DNA from: Alphaproteobacteria bacterium
GTDB taxonomy: Bacteria; Pseudomonadota; Alphaproteobacteria; Micropepsales; Micropepsaceae
Assembly (NCBI GenBank): GCA_015654635.1
Contig: JAATGP010000069.1
Location: 106,627-170,626 of the forward strand
Direction: 5' to 3'
DNA: 64,000 bases
In this document: positions 50,928-59,212 of the stretch, piece after piece
Layout: every line of letters begins with the position of its first letter
How positions within the stretch are numbered: the stretch's first letter is position 1
Notes under the pieces: generated by a model
What the model saw: the letters and a program-made list of their open reading frames with translations, nothing else
What the model was told of the DNA's origin: nothing
Databases searched by the model: none
Translations under genes and position numbers: made by a program

Positions 50928-52595
50928 TCAGCTCCGTGCCTTGCTGCGGATATCGATCAGTTGCTTCATGATGCTGGCGAGATTGCCTCGTCCGGTTTCG
51001 GTGCCAAAGGCATCATGCAGGGTGCGGTAGATCGCATAGAGGTCCTTGTAGACCGCGTGCGCAGCCGGATCGGGCTGGTAGACCTTCTCTTTCAGGCCGG
51101 TCATGGCTTTGATCGCTGTCGCGAAATCGGGATGGGCTTTGGCCACCACGGCGGCGGCAATGGCGGAGCCGAGCGCCGGAGTTTGTGCAGAACGCGAAAC
51201 CTTCATCGGGCGGCCCGTGACGTCGGCATAGAGTTGCATCACGAAGGCATTCTTTTCGGCGATGCCGCCGCAATTGACAACAGTGTCGATGGCGACGCCG
51301 TATTCCTCGAAGCGGTTGATGATGGTGAGGGCGCCGAACGCGGTCGCTTCGACCAGCGCGCGATAGATTTCGGCCGGTGTGGTGTAGAGGGTCTGCCCCA
51401 ACAGCAGGCCCGTCAGCCGCTGATCGACCAGGATGGTGCGGTTGCCGTTGTTCCAGTCGAGCGCGACAAGCCCGCTTTCGCCCGGCTTCAGCTTGGCGGC
51501 TTGCTCTGTCAGTTCGACATGACCAAGCCCCGCTGGTTTTACGTATTCGACGAACCAGTTGAAGATGTCACCGACCGCCGATTGGCCCGCTTCGAGGCCG
51601 AAATAGCCGGGCAGCACACTGCCATCGACGATGCCGCAAACGCCGGGAACGTCGGCGAGTTTGTCGCTATTGACCTTGACGGTGATATCGCAGGTCGACG
51701 TGCCGATGATCTTGACCAGCACGCCCGGCGCGACGCCAGCGCCGATCGCGCCCAAATGGCAATCGAACGCGCCCACCGCCACGGGGATGCCCGCCTTAAG
51801 GCCGGTCTTTTGCGACCACTCGGGCGAAAGTCCGCCGACGGCGGAATCCACGGCTTTGACGCGCGGTGTCAGCCGGTCGCGCAAGGACGCAAGCTTGGGA
51901 TCGAGCTTGGCGAGAAACTCGGCGTCGGGATAGCCGCCCCATTCCTTGCAATACATCGCCTTGTGTCCGGCGGCGCAAATGCCGGCGATGAAAGTGTCTG
52001 GATGCAGCGTACCGGTCATCGCCGCGGGCACGAAATCCGCGAGTTCGATCCAACTATGAGCCGCATCGAAGACGTCAGGGGCGGTGTGCAGGCAATGCAG
52101 GATTTTGGAATAGAACCACTCGCTCGAATAAACCCCGCCGATCTTGGCAAGGTATTGCGGGCGCATCTCGGCCGCGCGCTTGGTGATCTCGGCCGCTTCC
52201 GCCCAGCCGGTATGATCCTTCCACAGCCAAGCCATGGCAGCAGGGTTTTCCGCCCATCTTTTCTGCAAGGCGAGGGGGATGCCGTTCGCATCGACGGGCA
52301 TCGGCGTGGAGCCAGTGGTATCGACTCCGATGCCGGCCACTTGTGACGGGGCAAAGCCCGGCACCGTATCGGCGGCTGCGGCCAGCGCTTCGACAATCGT
52401 CAGCTCGGCTCCCTTCAGATAATCGGCTGGATGCTGGCGGGCAACATTCGGGTCCTTGTCCAGGACGACGCCTTGGTGGCCATGCGCGTAAGTCCATATT
52501 GCGGAACCAACTTCGCGGCCGTCCGCTACGTCGACCACCAGCGCGCGAACGGAATTGGTCCCGTAGTCGAGACCGATCGCATAACGACTGTCCAT
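50928..52595 (-). CDS. araB: Ribulokinase
   Basis: YAIGLDYGTNSVRALVVDVADG; LAMAWLWKDHT-type region; GAFDCHLGAIGAGV. Confidence 0.96.
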   Translation of the reverse strand: MDSRYAIGLDYGTNSVRALVVDVADGREVGSAIWTYAHGHQGVVLDKDPNVARQHPADYLKGAELTIVEALAAAADTVPGFAPSQVAGIGVDTTGSTPMPVDANGIPLALQKRWAENPAAMAWLWKDHTGWAEAAEITKRAAEMRPQYLAKIGGVYSSEWFYSKILHCLHTAPDVFDAAHSWIELADFVPAAMTGTLHPDTFIAGICAAGHKAMYCKEWGGYPDAEFLAKLDPKLASLRDRLTPRVKAVDSAVGGLSPEWSQKTGLKAGIPVAVGAFDCHLGAIGAGVAPGVLVKIIGTSTCDITVKVNSDKLADVPGVCGIVDGSVLPGYFGLEAGQSAVGDIFNWFVEYVKPAGLGHVELTEQAAKLKPGESGLVALDWNNGNRTILVDQRLTGLLLGQTLYTTPAEIYRALVEATAFGALTIINRFEEYGVAIDTVVNCGGIAEKNAFVMQLYADVTGRPMKVSRSAQTPALGSAIAAAVVAKAHPDFATAIKAMTGLKEKVYQPDPAAHAVYKDLYAIYRTLHDAFGTETGRGNLASIMKQLIDIRSKARS

Positions 52596-52620
52596 GCTTC
52601 TTCCCAGAATCCGTTGGAGG

Positions 52621-54147
52621 TTAAATTGCCCAACCCTGATTGAGGGCGTAGTAGACTTCGTTGGTACGCAACGTCTGTTTGAAGTCGCGGATCTTGGTGT
52701 CGGCATCGATCACCAGGAATTCGATGCCGGCGATCGTCGCGAAGTCCTCAAGCATTTCGGTGGTCGCTGCCAGGCTGAACGCCGAATGGTGCGCACCGCC
52801 CGCCAGGATCCAGGCCATCGCCGCGGATTCGAAATCAGGGCGTGCCTTCCACACCGCGCGGGCCACCGGCAGCTTGGGCATGTCGTGCGGCGCCTTGATC
52901 ACGTCGACTTCGTTGACGATGAGGCGGAAGCGGTTGCCGAGATCGATCAGCGAGGTGGCCGTGGCCGGCCCCTCGGCGGACTCGAACACCAGACGCGCCG
53001 GGTCTTCCTTGCCGCCGATGCCAAGCTTGTGGACTTCGAGCTTGGGCCTGTCCGCGGCGATGGATGGGCAGATTTCCAGCATATGAGCGGCGAGATTGCA
53101 CATGTTCGCCGGATCGAGGTGGTAGGTGTAGTCTTCCATGAACGAGGTGCCGCCTTTGAGGCCGGTCGTCATGGTCTTGACCGCGCGCACCAGGGCGGCG
53201 GTCTTCCAGTCGCCTTCGGCACCGAAACCGTAGCCGTCGGCCATCAGGCGCTGCGAGCCGATGCCCGGCAACTGCGCCATCCCGTAAAGGTCTTCGAAGG
53301 TGTTGGTGTAGCCCTTGGCGCCGACCTCTTTCAGGAAGACGCGCATGCCCGCTTCGATCTTCGCGGCGCCCCGCACGGATGCGTAATGGGCGCCGCCTTT
53401 CTTCACGTCGGGCGACAGGACATAGGCATCGGCATATTCGGCGATCAGATCGTCAACCTGCTTGTCGCTGACCGCATCGATCCGTTTCACCAGATCGCCG
53501 ACGGCGTAATAGTTGACCGAGAAACCGAATTTGAACTGTGCCGATACCTTGTCGCCGTCGGTAACCGCCACTTCGCGCATATTGTCGCCGAAACGGACGA
53601 ACTTGGCACCTTGCCAATCGGCCCAGGCGAGCGCCGCGCGCGTGAAGGCGCCGATTTTCTCTTGTACCTTAGGATCCTGCCAATAGCCGACGACGACCTT
53701 GCGGTCCTTTCTGAGGCGCGTCCAGATGAACCCGTGCTCGCGGTCGCCATGGGCCGCTTGGTTCAGATTCATGAAGTCCATATCGATGGAGGCCCAAGGA
53801 ATGTCGCGGTTGTATTGCGTGTGCAGATGAACGGCGGGCTTCTGCAGGTGCTTAAGACCGTTGATCCACATTTTCGAGGGCGAGAAGGTGTGGCACCAGG
53901 TGATGAGACCGATGCAGGCCGGCGAATTGTTAGCGGCAGCAACAAGTTCATCAACCGACTCAGGCGATACAAGGACCGGTTTGAAGACGACTCTGACTGG
54001 AATGGCGGGCGAGGCGTCGAGTGCCTTGGCGATTTCGCTGGAATCGGCGGCGACTTGTTTCAGCGTCTCAGGGCCATAGAGATGCTGGCTTCCGGTTACA
54101 AACCACACTTCGCGATCGCGCACTTTGAGCATCGGCCATCTCTGCAT
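52621..54147 (-). CDS. araA: L-arabinose isomerase
   Basis: [51 protein letters not shown]. Confidence 0.97.
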   Translation of the reverse strand: MQRWPMLKVRDREVWFVTGSQHLYGPETLKQVAADSSEIAKALDASPAIPVRVVFKPVLVSPESVDELVAAANNSPACIGLITWCHTFSPSKMWINGLKHLQKPAVHLHTQYNRDIPWASIDMDFMNLNQAAHGDREHGFIWTRLRKDRKVVVGYWQDPKVQEKIGAFTRAALAWADWQGAKFVRFGDNMREVAVTDGDKVSAQFKFGFSVNYYAVGDLVKRIDAVSDKQVDDLIAEYADAYVLSPDVKKGGAHYASVRGAAKIEAGMRVFLKEVGAKGYTNTFEDLYGMAQLPGIGSQRLMADGYGFGAEGDWKTAALVRAVKTMTTGLKGGTSFMEDYTYHLDPANMCNLAAHMLEICPSIAADRPKLEVHKLGIGGKEDPARLVFESAEGPATATSLIDLGNRFRLIVNEVDVIKAPHDMPKLPVARAVWKARPDFESAAMAWILAGGAHHSAFSLAATTEMLEDFATIAGIEFLVIDADTKIRDFKQTLRTNEVYYALNQGWAI

Positions 54148-54193
54148 CTATTTCGTCTGAGTTATTAGCATGGCTGCTTTTGAGTTGCATCAA

Positions 54194-54204
54194 AAATCAG
54201 ACAA
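54194..54204 (-). promoter_or_regulatory. Operator-like site (minus strand TTGTCTGATTT) between araA and the divergent lactonase/dehydrogenase unit
   Basis: Same 11-mer as upstream of galM, read on the minus strand. Confidence 0.5.
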
Positions 54205-54290
54205 ATATGCGATGGGGCGGCCTGCCGCACGAGGCACGGAAGCAGCGGGCGCCGCGATGTCACGGGCTTGTGGTTGAGGCTTTGTCTAGG

Positions 54291-54781
54291 GTGCCGCAGG
54301 CCACGCTCCTCAATGACTGGGAGAGGGTCATGCCGCTCATCCGGTAGTGGACCGACATCAAGGCCCGGGGGCTCTATTCTTGCGGGTGGCCGTCCAAAAC
54401 CGTACGGCGGTACAGCTTGCCGCTTTCCCGATGGCGTTGCCGTTGATTGCAGTGGCTGCGTCCGGATTGCGCAATGGGGGAGGTGCCGTAGTACGCCACA
54501 CTCCAGGCGGGAAGGCCGATCGCGTCCTGCAATTGCCGATTCGGCTGTCGACATGCGTCTGCTTTGGTGGCAGCGCTCTCGACCTTCTTTTCGTATCCAC
54601 AGCACGTGCCGGTCTGGACGATTCGACGCTTGCCTCACAATCTGGTGCGGGTAACGTGTTTGTGTACACTGTGGGCGCGCAAGGTCTGCCGGAGCATCGT
54701 TTTGATATGCACGGATGGCCTTCCGGCAATCGGAACGACGAGATTGAAGAAATAGAACCACGTCCGTTGGATAGCAGTTGA
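54291..54781 (+). pseudogene. SMP-30/gluconolactonase (arabinolactonase-type) pseudogene with in-frame stop, internal deletion and frameshift
   Basis: Pieces in order but different frames: WTDIKARGLYSCGWPSKTVRRYSLP / FPDGVAVDCSGCVRIAQWG / GGAVVRHTPGGKADRVLQLPIRLSTCVCFGGSALDLLFVSTARAGLDDSTLASQSGAGNVFVYTVGAQGLPEHRFDM. Confidence 0.72.
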
Positions 54782-55764
54782 CAGAAAAGCAGCCTCACCT
54801 GAACCAAATTCAACATGTTCACCGGCAGGAAGAGAACTTGCAGCCTATTCGGATCGGCGTTATCGGCCTCGGCAAGATTGCCCTTGAAGAACACGTCCCG
54901 GCGATAAGGGCCGACGGCGCGTATGAAATCGTCGCCGGTGCTGGACGGGATGCAACACTGGAAGGCATTCCTTGTTTTGCGTCTCTCGATGAGATGTTTG
55001 ATGCTGGCCCTCCGCTCGACGCCGTCGCGATTTGCACGCCGCCGCAATTGCATTACGCCATGGCCAAGGCCGCCCTGGAACGGCATTGCCATGTGCTGCT
55101 GGAAAAGCCGCCATGCCTGACCGTCGCCGAATTCGACGATCTCGTTACCACCGCTGCGGCTAAGGGGGCGAGCTTTTTCCAGGCTTGGCACGCGCGCGAG
55201 ACCCCAGTGATCGAGGTCGCGCAGCGCTGGCTTGCCGGCCGGCGCATCCTGGGTGGAGGCGTTGTCTGGACGGAGGACGTCCGCCTTTCTCACCCCCACC
55301 AGGACTGGATTTGGCAAGCGGATGGTTTCGGCGTTCTCGACGCGGGTATCAATGCCATCTCGATTCTGACGCGGATTTTGTCGGACCCAATTACGGTGGA
55401 CCACGCAACGTTGCTCGTCCCGTCGGATTGCCAAAGCCCGATCGCGGCGAGGGTCGGTTTCCGAATGCAAGGTGCGGCCATCGATGCCGATTTCGATTTT
55501 CGCGTTCCGGTGATTTATGAGCGCCAGATAACGCTCGAAACCGAGGACGGCACGCTCACGCTTTTGGGGCACGGCAGCGAGCTTTTGATCGATGGCCGCG
55601 CCACCGCCGCGGCTGGGCAGACGAGCGAATACGCCGAGTTGTACCGGCGGTTTAGAGAGCTTATCGCGCGTGGTGCATCCGACAACGACAAGCGGCCCCT
55701 CGAACTCGTGGTCGACATTTTTCGGGTGGCGGAGCGTATAGCCATCGCACCGCTCTCAAGCTGA
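54778..55764 (+). CDS. Gfo/Idh/MocA family oxidoreductase (D-galactose/L-arabinose 1-dehydrogenase-like)
   Basis: RIGVIGLGKIALEEHVPAIRADGAYEIVAGAGR; VLLEKPPCLTVAEFDDL; start overlaps pseudogene stop (TTGA). Confidence 0.85.
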   Translation: MTEKQPHLNQIQHVHRQEENLQPIRIGVIGLGKIALEEHVPAIRADGAYEIVAGAGRDATLEGIPCFASLDEMFDAGPPLDAVAICTPPQLHYAMAKAALERHCHVLLEKPPCLTVAEFDDLVTTAAAKGASFFQAWHARETPVIEVAQRWLAGRRILGGGVVWTEDVRLSHPHQDWIWQADGFGVLDAGINAISILTRILSDPITVDHATLLVPSDCQSPIAARVGFRMQGAAIDADFDFRVPVIYERQITLETEDGTLTLLGHGSELLIDGRATAAAGQTSEYAELYRRFRELIARGASDNDKRPLELVVDIFRVAERIAIAPLSS

Positions 55765-55784
55765 TGGTGGCAGAGGTGCGCCGT

Positions 55785-56561
55785 TCAGGTGCGCGGTGGA
55801 CGCGTCAAGAGTCGCGATCCCGAGTCCCGAGCTTTTTGCGACAAGGGAATATCCTGGAGTGCCAGTCTGACCAACGTGCTCATCTCACGCTGCGCCCGTT
55901 CGGGGTTGCGGTCGGCGATCGCCTGGAAAACCCGCAAGTGATCGGGAACGGGGTCACGGGGCAGCGGCTTTTCCCGTTGTTTGAACATTGTGGTCGTCTT
56001 GACCGCCGCATTCACGCCAGTGGTGAGCGAGATGAAATAGGGATTGTCGGTGGCCTGAAGCAGGCTCTCATGAAAGGCGGTATCGCCATCTTGGCCCTCT
56101 TCGGAGGCTAAGGTGCGAGCGGCCATTCGCTCGATGCCGTCGCGCATGGCGTCCAAATCCTTGGTGGTGCGCCGGACGGCTGCGAGGGCGGCCGCGGCGG
56201 ATTCGACGACATCGCGCAACTCAAAGAGGCTCTCGAGCAGCGCCAGATCGGGCTCGTTTTCGAAGGTCCACGCCAGCACGTCCGGATCGAGCATGTGCCA
56301 CTTGCTTAATGGACTGACCTTCGTGCCGACCTTCGGCTTGGACTCGACCAGTCCTTTGGCGGCCAGGATGCGGACGGCTTCGCGATAGGCGGTGCGCGAA
56401 ACGGCCAGTTTGGCGCTGGATGCCACTTCACCGAACAACAAATCGCCGGGCTTATATTGGCCGCTGGTGATCGCCACGCCGAGATCGCGCGCAATCGTTC
56501 CGTGTAAACGCAAGCTTTTGCTGATCGGGTGTAGGCGACCAACGGGTACAAGTTTAACCAT
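55785..56561 (-). CDS. FadR-subfamily GntR transcriptional regulator (FCD domain)
   Basis: wHTH ...GDLLFGEVASSAKLAVSRTAYREAVRILAAKGLVESKPKVGTKV; FCD LFELRDVVESAAAALAA, DTAFHESLLQATDNPYF. Confidence 0.92.
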   Translation of the reverse strand: MVKLVPVGRLHPISKSLRLHGTIARDLGVAITSGQYKPGDLLFGEVASSAKLAVSRTAYREAVRILAAKGLVESKPKVGTKVSPLSKWHMLDPDVLAWTFENEPDLALLESLFELRDVVESAAAALAAVRRTTKDLDAMRDGIERMAARTLASEEGQDGDTAFHESLLQATDNPYFISLTTGVNAAVKTTTMFKQREKPLPRDPVPDHLRVFQAIADRNPERAQREMSTLVRLALQDIPLSQKARDSGSRLLTRPPRT

Positions 56562-56592
56562 CGTATCCGGCCAATAAATCCCGCCTCGTCAA

Positions 56593-56608
56593 TATATATC
56601 CATATATA
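56593..56608. promoter_or_regulatory. AT-only palindrome TATATAT-CC-ATATATA immediately upstream of gntR
   Basis: Perfect 7-bp arms, 2-nt spacer in a GC-rich background. Confidence 0.4.
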
Positions 56609-56671
56609 CTCCAACATTACCGCTGACAAATACAACGAAAATTGCGCCACCCCGGTCCTGCAATATCGTAC

Positions 56672-56682
56672 TTGTCGGGCAA
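56672..56682 (-). promoter_or_regulatory. Operator-like site TTGTCGGGCAA upstream of gntR
   Basis: 9/10 arm match to shared motif (listed as read on the + strand). Confidence 0.45.
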
Positions 56683-57012
56683 ATGAGGCCATTCACAGCA
56701 TCCAGGCTCTGCGGTCGATAGGCAAACGAATGCCAATTTTGCACGCCACCAGGCGCGCTCCTTGATGTTTTGCGAGGAACAATGGTCAGCGGACGGATTT
56801 CAAACATCCTCGGTCGCCACAGCGCCGGAGGGGGGCTGACGATTCGTGTGTGCAAAACCGGGGATTGCGAGAAGAGGACTTCCCAGCCGTCGCCCCACGT
56901 CATGGGCGGCGGGCACGTGTGGCGGATAGCGCGAACGAACGGAAAATCGGCAATCGGCACAGGAAGGTGCTGCCATCGGGCGTGGCCGTTCCCTCGTTTG
57001 ATCCGGCATAAC

Positions 57013-57023
57013 TTGTCTGGCAT
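57013..57023 (+). promoter_or_regulatory. Operator-like site TTGTCTGGCAT upstream of second GH39
   Basis: 8/10 arm match to shared motif. Confidence 0.45.
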
Positions 57024-57038
57024 ATGCAAAGACGAATT

Positions 57039-58724
57039 ATGGACAGGATCGCGGCCATGGCCAGCTCATTCATCGCATCTTCCGTATTCGCCTTGGCTCT
57101 CGCTGTCCCCGCTGCGGCGCAGAACGCCGCAATACCCGTAACCCTCTCGGTCGACGCCTCGCATGTTGAGGGCGTGGTGAAGCCGATCTGGCGCTTCTTC
57201 GGGGCCGACGAGCCAAATTATGCGACGATGAAAGACGGCCGCACGACGCTGGCCACGCTCGGAAGCCTCAAGCCGGGTGCGGTCTATTTCCGGACGCACA
57301 ATCTTCTCACCTCGGGCGACGGAACGCCGGCGCTGAAGTGGGGTTCGACCAACATCTATACCGAAGATGCTGCGGGCCATCCGGTCTACAACTGGACCAT
57401 CGTCGACCACATCTTCGATACCTATCTGGCGCGCGGCGTGAAGCCTTATGTCGAGATCGGCTTCATGCCGGAAGCGCTTTCGATCAAGCCGCAACCCTAT
57501 CAGCACAATTTCCGGCCCGGCAGCGGCGACATCCGGACCGGTTGGGCTTTCCCGCCCAAGGACTACGGCAAATGGGAAGAACTCGTTTATCAGTGGGTGC
57601 GCCACTGCATCGGCCGCTATGGCCGGGCCGAGGTTGCGAGCTGGTACTTTGAAACCTGGAACGAAGCCAATCTGCCTCAATATTACTGGGGCGGCACGCA
57701 AGACGAGTTTTTCAAGCTGTACGACGCGGCCGTGCACGGCGTCCGCCGGGCGCTGCCTGAGGCACGGGTGGGTGGGCCGGACATCGCCGGAACCAGCGAC
57801 ACTTTCCTCACCGATTTCATGAACCATGTGAAAAAAGCGGGGACGCCGACCGATTTCCTGTCTTTCCACGCCAAAGGCAGTCCCAAATTCATCGGGGAGG
57901 GCGGCCAGGGCCATGTGGAGATGGGCATTGCCACCCACCTTCAGGCCGCTGATCGTGAATTTGCCCAGATCGCCGCCAATCCGGCGTTCCGCACCAAACC
58001 CATCGTCATCGGCGAGTCCGATCCGGAAGGATGCGCAGCCTGCCAGGGCCCAGCCAACGCCTATCGGAACGGGACGATGTATGCGAGCTACACGGCGGCC
58101 GTTTTTCCGCGCCTGCGCGCGCTTGCCGAACGCCGCGGTGTGAATCTCGAAGGTGTGCTCACCTGGGCGTTCGAGTTTGAAGACCAACCCTATTTCGCCG
58201 GCTTCCGGCAGTTGACGTCGGCCGGGATCGATCTGCCGGTCATCAATGTCTTCAAGTTGTTTTCTAAAATGAACGGCCGCTACGTCCGGTCATTCTCGGA
58301 CCGCCAAATACCGCTGGATCAGGTGATGAAGGATGGCGTCCGCAGCGCCCCGGATGTGGGGAGTGTCGCCACGCTGGACGGCAACACACTGACGGTCTTG
58401 GTCTGGCATTATCACGATGACGACGTGGCGGGGCTGGACGCCGAGGTTCGGCTCGCGCTGCGCGGCCTGCCCAAGGCGTTCGGCAAGGCCATCGCCGTCA
58501 CTCAGTATCGCATCGATAGGGATCATGCGAACAGCTACGCGGCATGGTTGGCGATGGGCTCGCCGATCGCGCCAACGGACGAGCAGCGAACGGCGTTGCT
58601 GCAGGCCGCGCAGCTCGTCCCCATGCAAGATGTGAGCACCCTTACGGTTGTTGGGGGCAATGCCGCGCTCGAATTTCGTTTGCCGCGTCAGGGCGTGTCG
58701 CTGATTGTCCTAAGGCCCATATAG
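57039..58724 (+). CDS. GH39-family glycoside hydrolase (beta-xylosidase-like), second copy
   Basis: Signal peptide; VYFRTHNLLTSGDG; SWYFETWNEANLPQYYWGGTQDEFFKLYDAAVHGVRRALPEARVGGPDIAG; IVIGESDPEGCAAC. Confidence 0.85.
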   Translation: MDRIAAMASSFIASSVFALALAVPAAAQNAAIPVTLSVDASHVEGVVKPIWRFFGADEPNYATMKDGRTTLATLGSLKPGAVYFRTHNLLTSGDGTPALKWGSTNIYTEDAAGHPVYNWTIVDHIFDTYLARGVKPYVEIGFMPEALSIKPQPYQHNFRPGSGDIRTGWAFPPKDYGKWEELVYQWVRHCIGRYGRAEVASWYFETWNEANLPQYYWGGTQDEFFKLYDAAVHGVRRALPEARVGGPDIAGTSDTFLTDFMNHVKKAGTPTDFLSFHAKGSPKFIGEGGQGHVEMGIATHLQAADREFAQIAANPAFRTKPIVIGESDPEGCAACQGPANAYRNGTMYASYTAAVFPRLRALAERRGVNLEGVLTWAFEFEDQPYFAGFRQLTSAGIDLPVINVFKLFSKMNGRYVRSFSDRQIPLDQVMKDGVRSAPDVGSVATLDGNTLTVLVWHYHDDDVAGLDAEVRLALRGLPKAFGKAIAVTQYRIDRDHANSYAAWLAMGSPIAPTDEQRTALLQAAQLVPMQDVSTLTVVGGNAALEFRLPRQGVSLIVLRPI

Positions 58725-58801
58725 GCCGCTTCGACGGCCATAGCGGCGGTGGTCTGACGGTCGTGGGGGGCATAGCCTTGTGCATTTTTCGATGCTCCAC
58801 T

Positions 58802-59154
58802 TACATTGCAGGCAAAGAACGCCGCGTCAGCACGAGGTAAGGAACATTCGCGCTTGCTAGGGATGCTGCTGAGGATTGGTATCTGGAGCGGCGTGGCAAG
58901 TTCCGCGCGGGCACCCTCAGGAACGGTAAGACCTTCAGGCGCGCCGCGGAAAGTTCCTGCCCGAGTATAAGGTCATAACGCTCGGGCAGCGCAGCCCGCA
59001 TTACGGGAAGAGGCATGGCGACCGGCTACGCGTTCCCTTGCTGCTCTTCTTCGGCAACAAACCGGCCGGTGAACGCATTCTTGACATCGAGCTACCGGGC
59101 AAGAACCGCGTTGGTCTTTGCAAGAGGATGCGGAGCCTTCAATACAATCAATGA
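58802..59154 (+). pseudogene. Tyrosine recombinase (phage-type integrase) N-terminal relic with in-frame stop, frameshift and truncation
   Basis: YIAGKERRVSTR*GTFALARDAAEDWYLERRGKFRAGTLRNGKTFRRAAE, then shifted frame FLPEYKVITLGQRSPHYGKRHGDRLRVPLLLFFGNKPAGERILDIELPG. Confidence 0.72.
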
Positions 59155-59212
59155 TTGCTGAGAGGCGCGAAACAGTACACAGTCCAACTCCTTATGACGA
59201 GGTGGCCGTTCT

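Noticed and set aside
52594-54168. 524-aa + ORF opposite araA
   Set aside because: Antisense to L-arabinose isomerase; no independent coding evidence.
59015-59161. 48-aa Cys-containing ORF (MATGYAFPCCSSSATNRPVNAFLTSSYRARTALVFARGCGAFNTINDC) just upstream of the radical SAM gene, considered as a RiPP precursor
   Set aside because: It is the wrong frame of the integrase relic, whose frame gives recognisable FLPEYKVITLGQRSPHYGKRHGDRLRV; no leader-like sequence.
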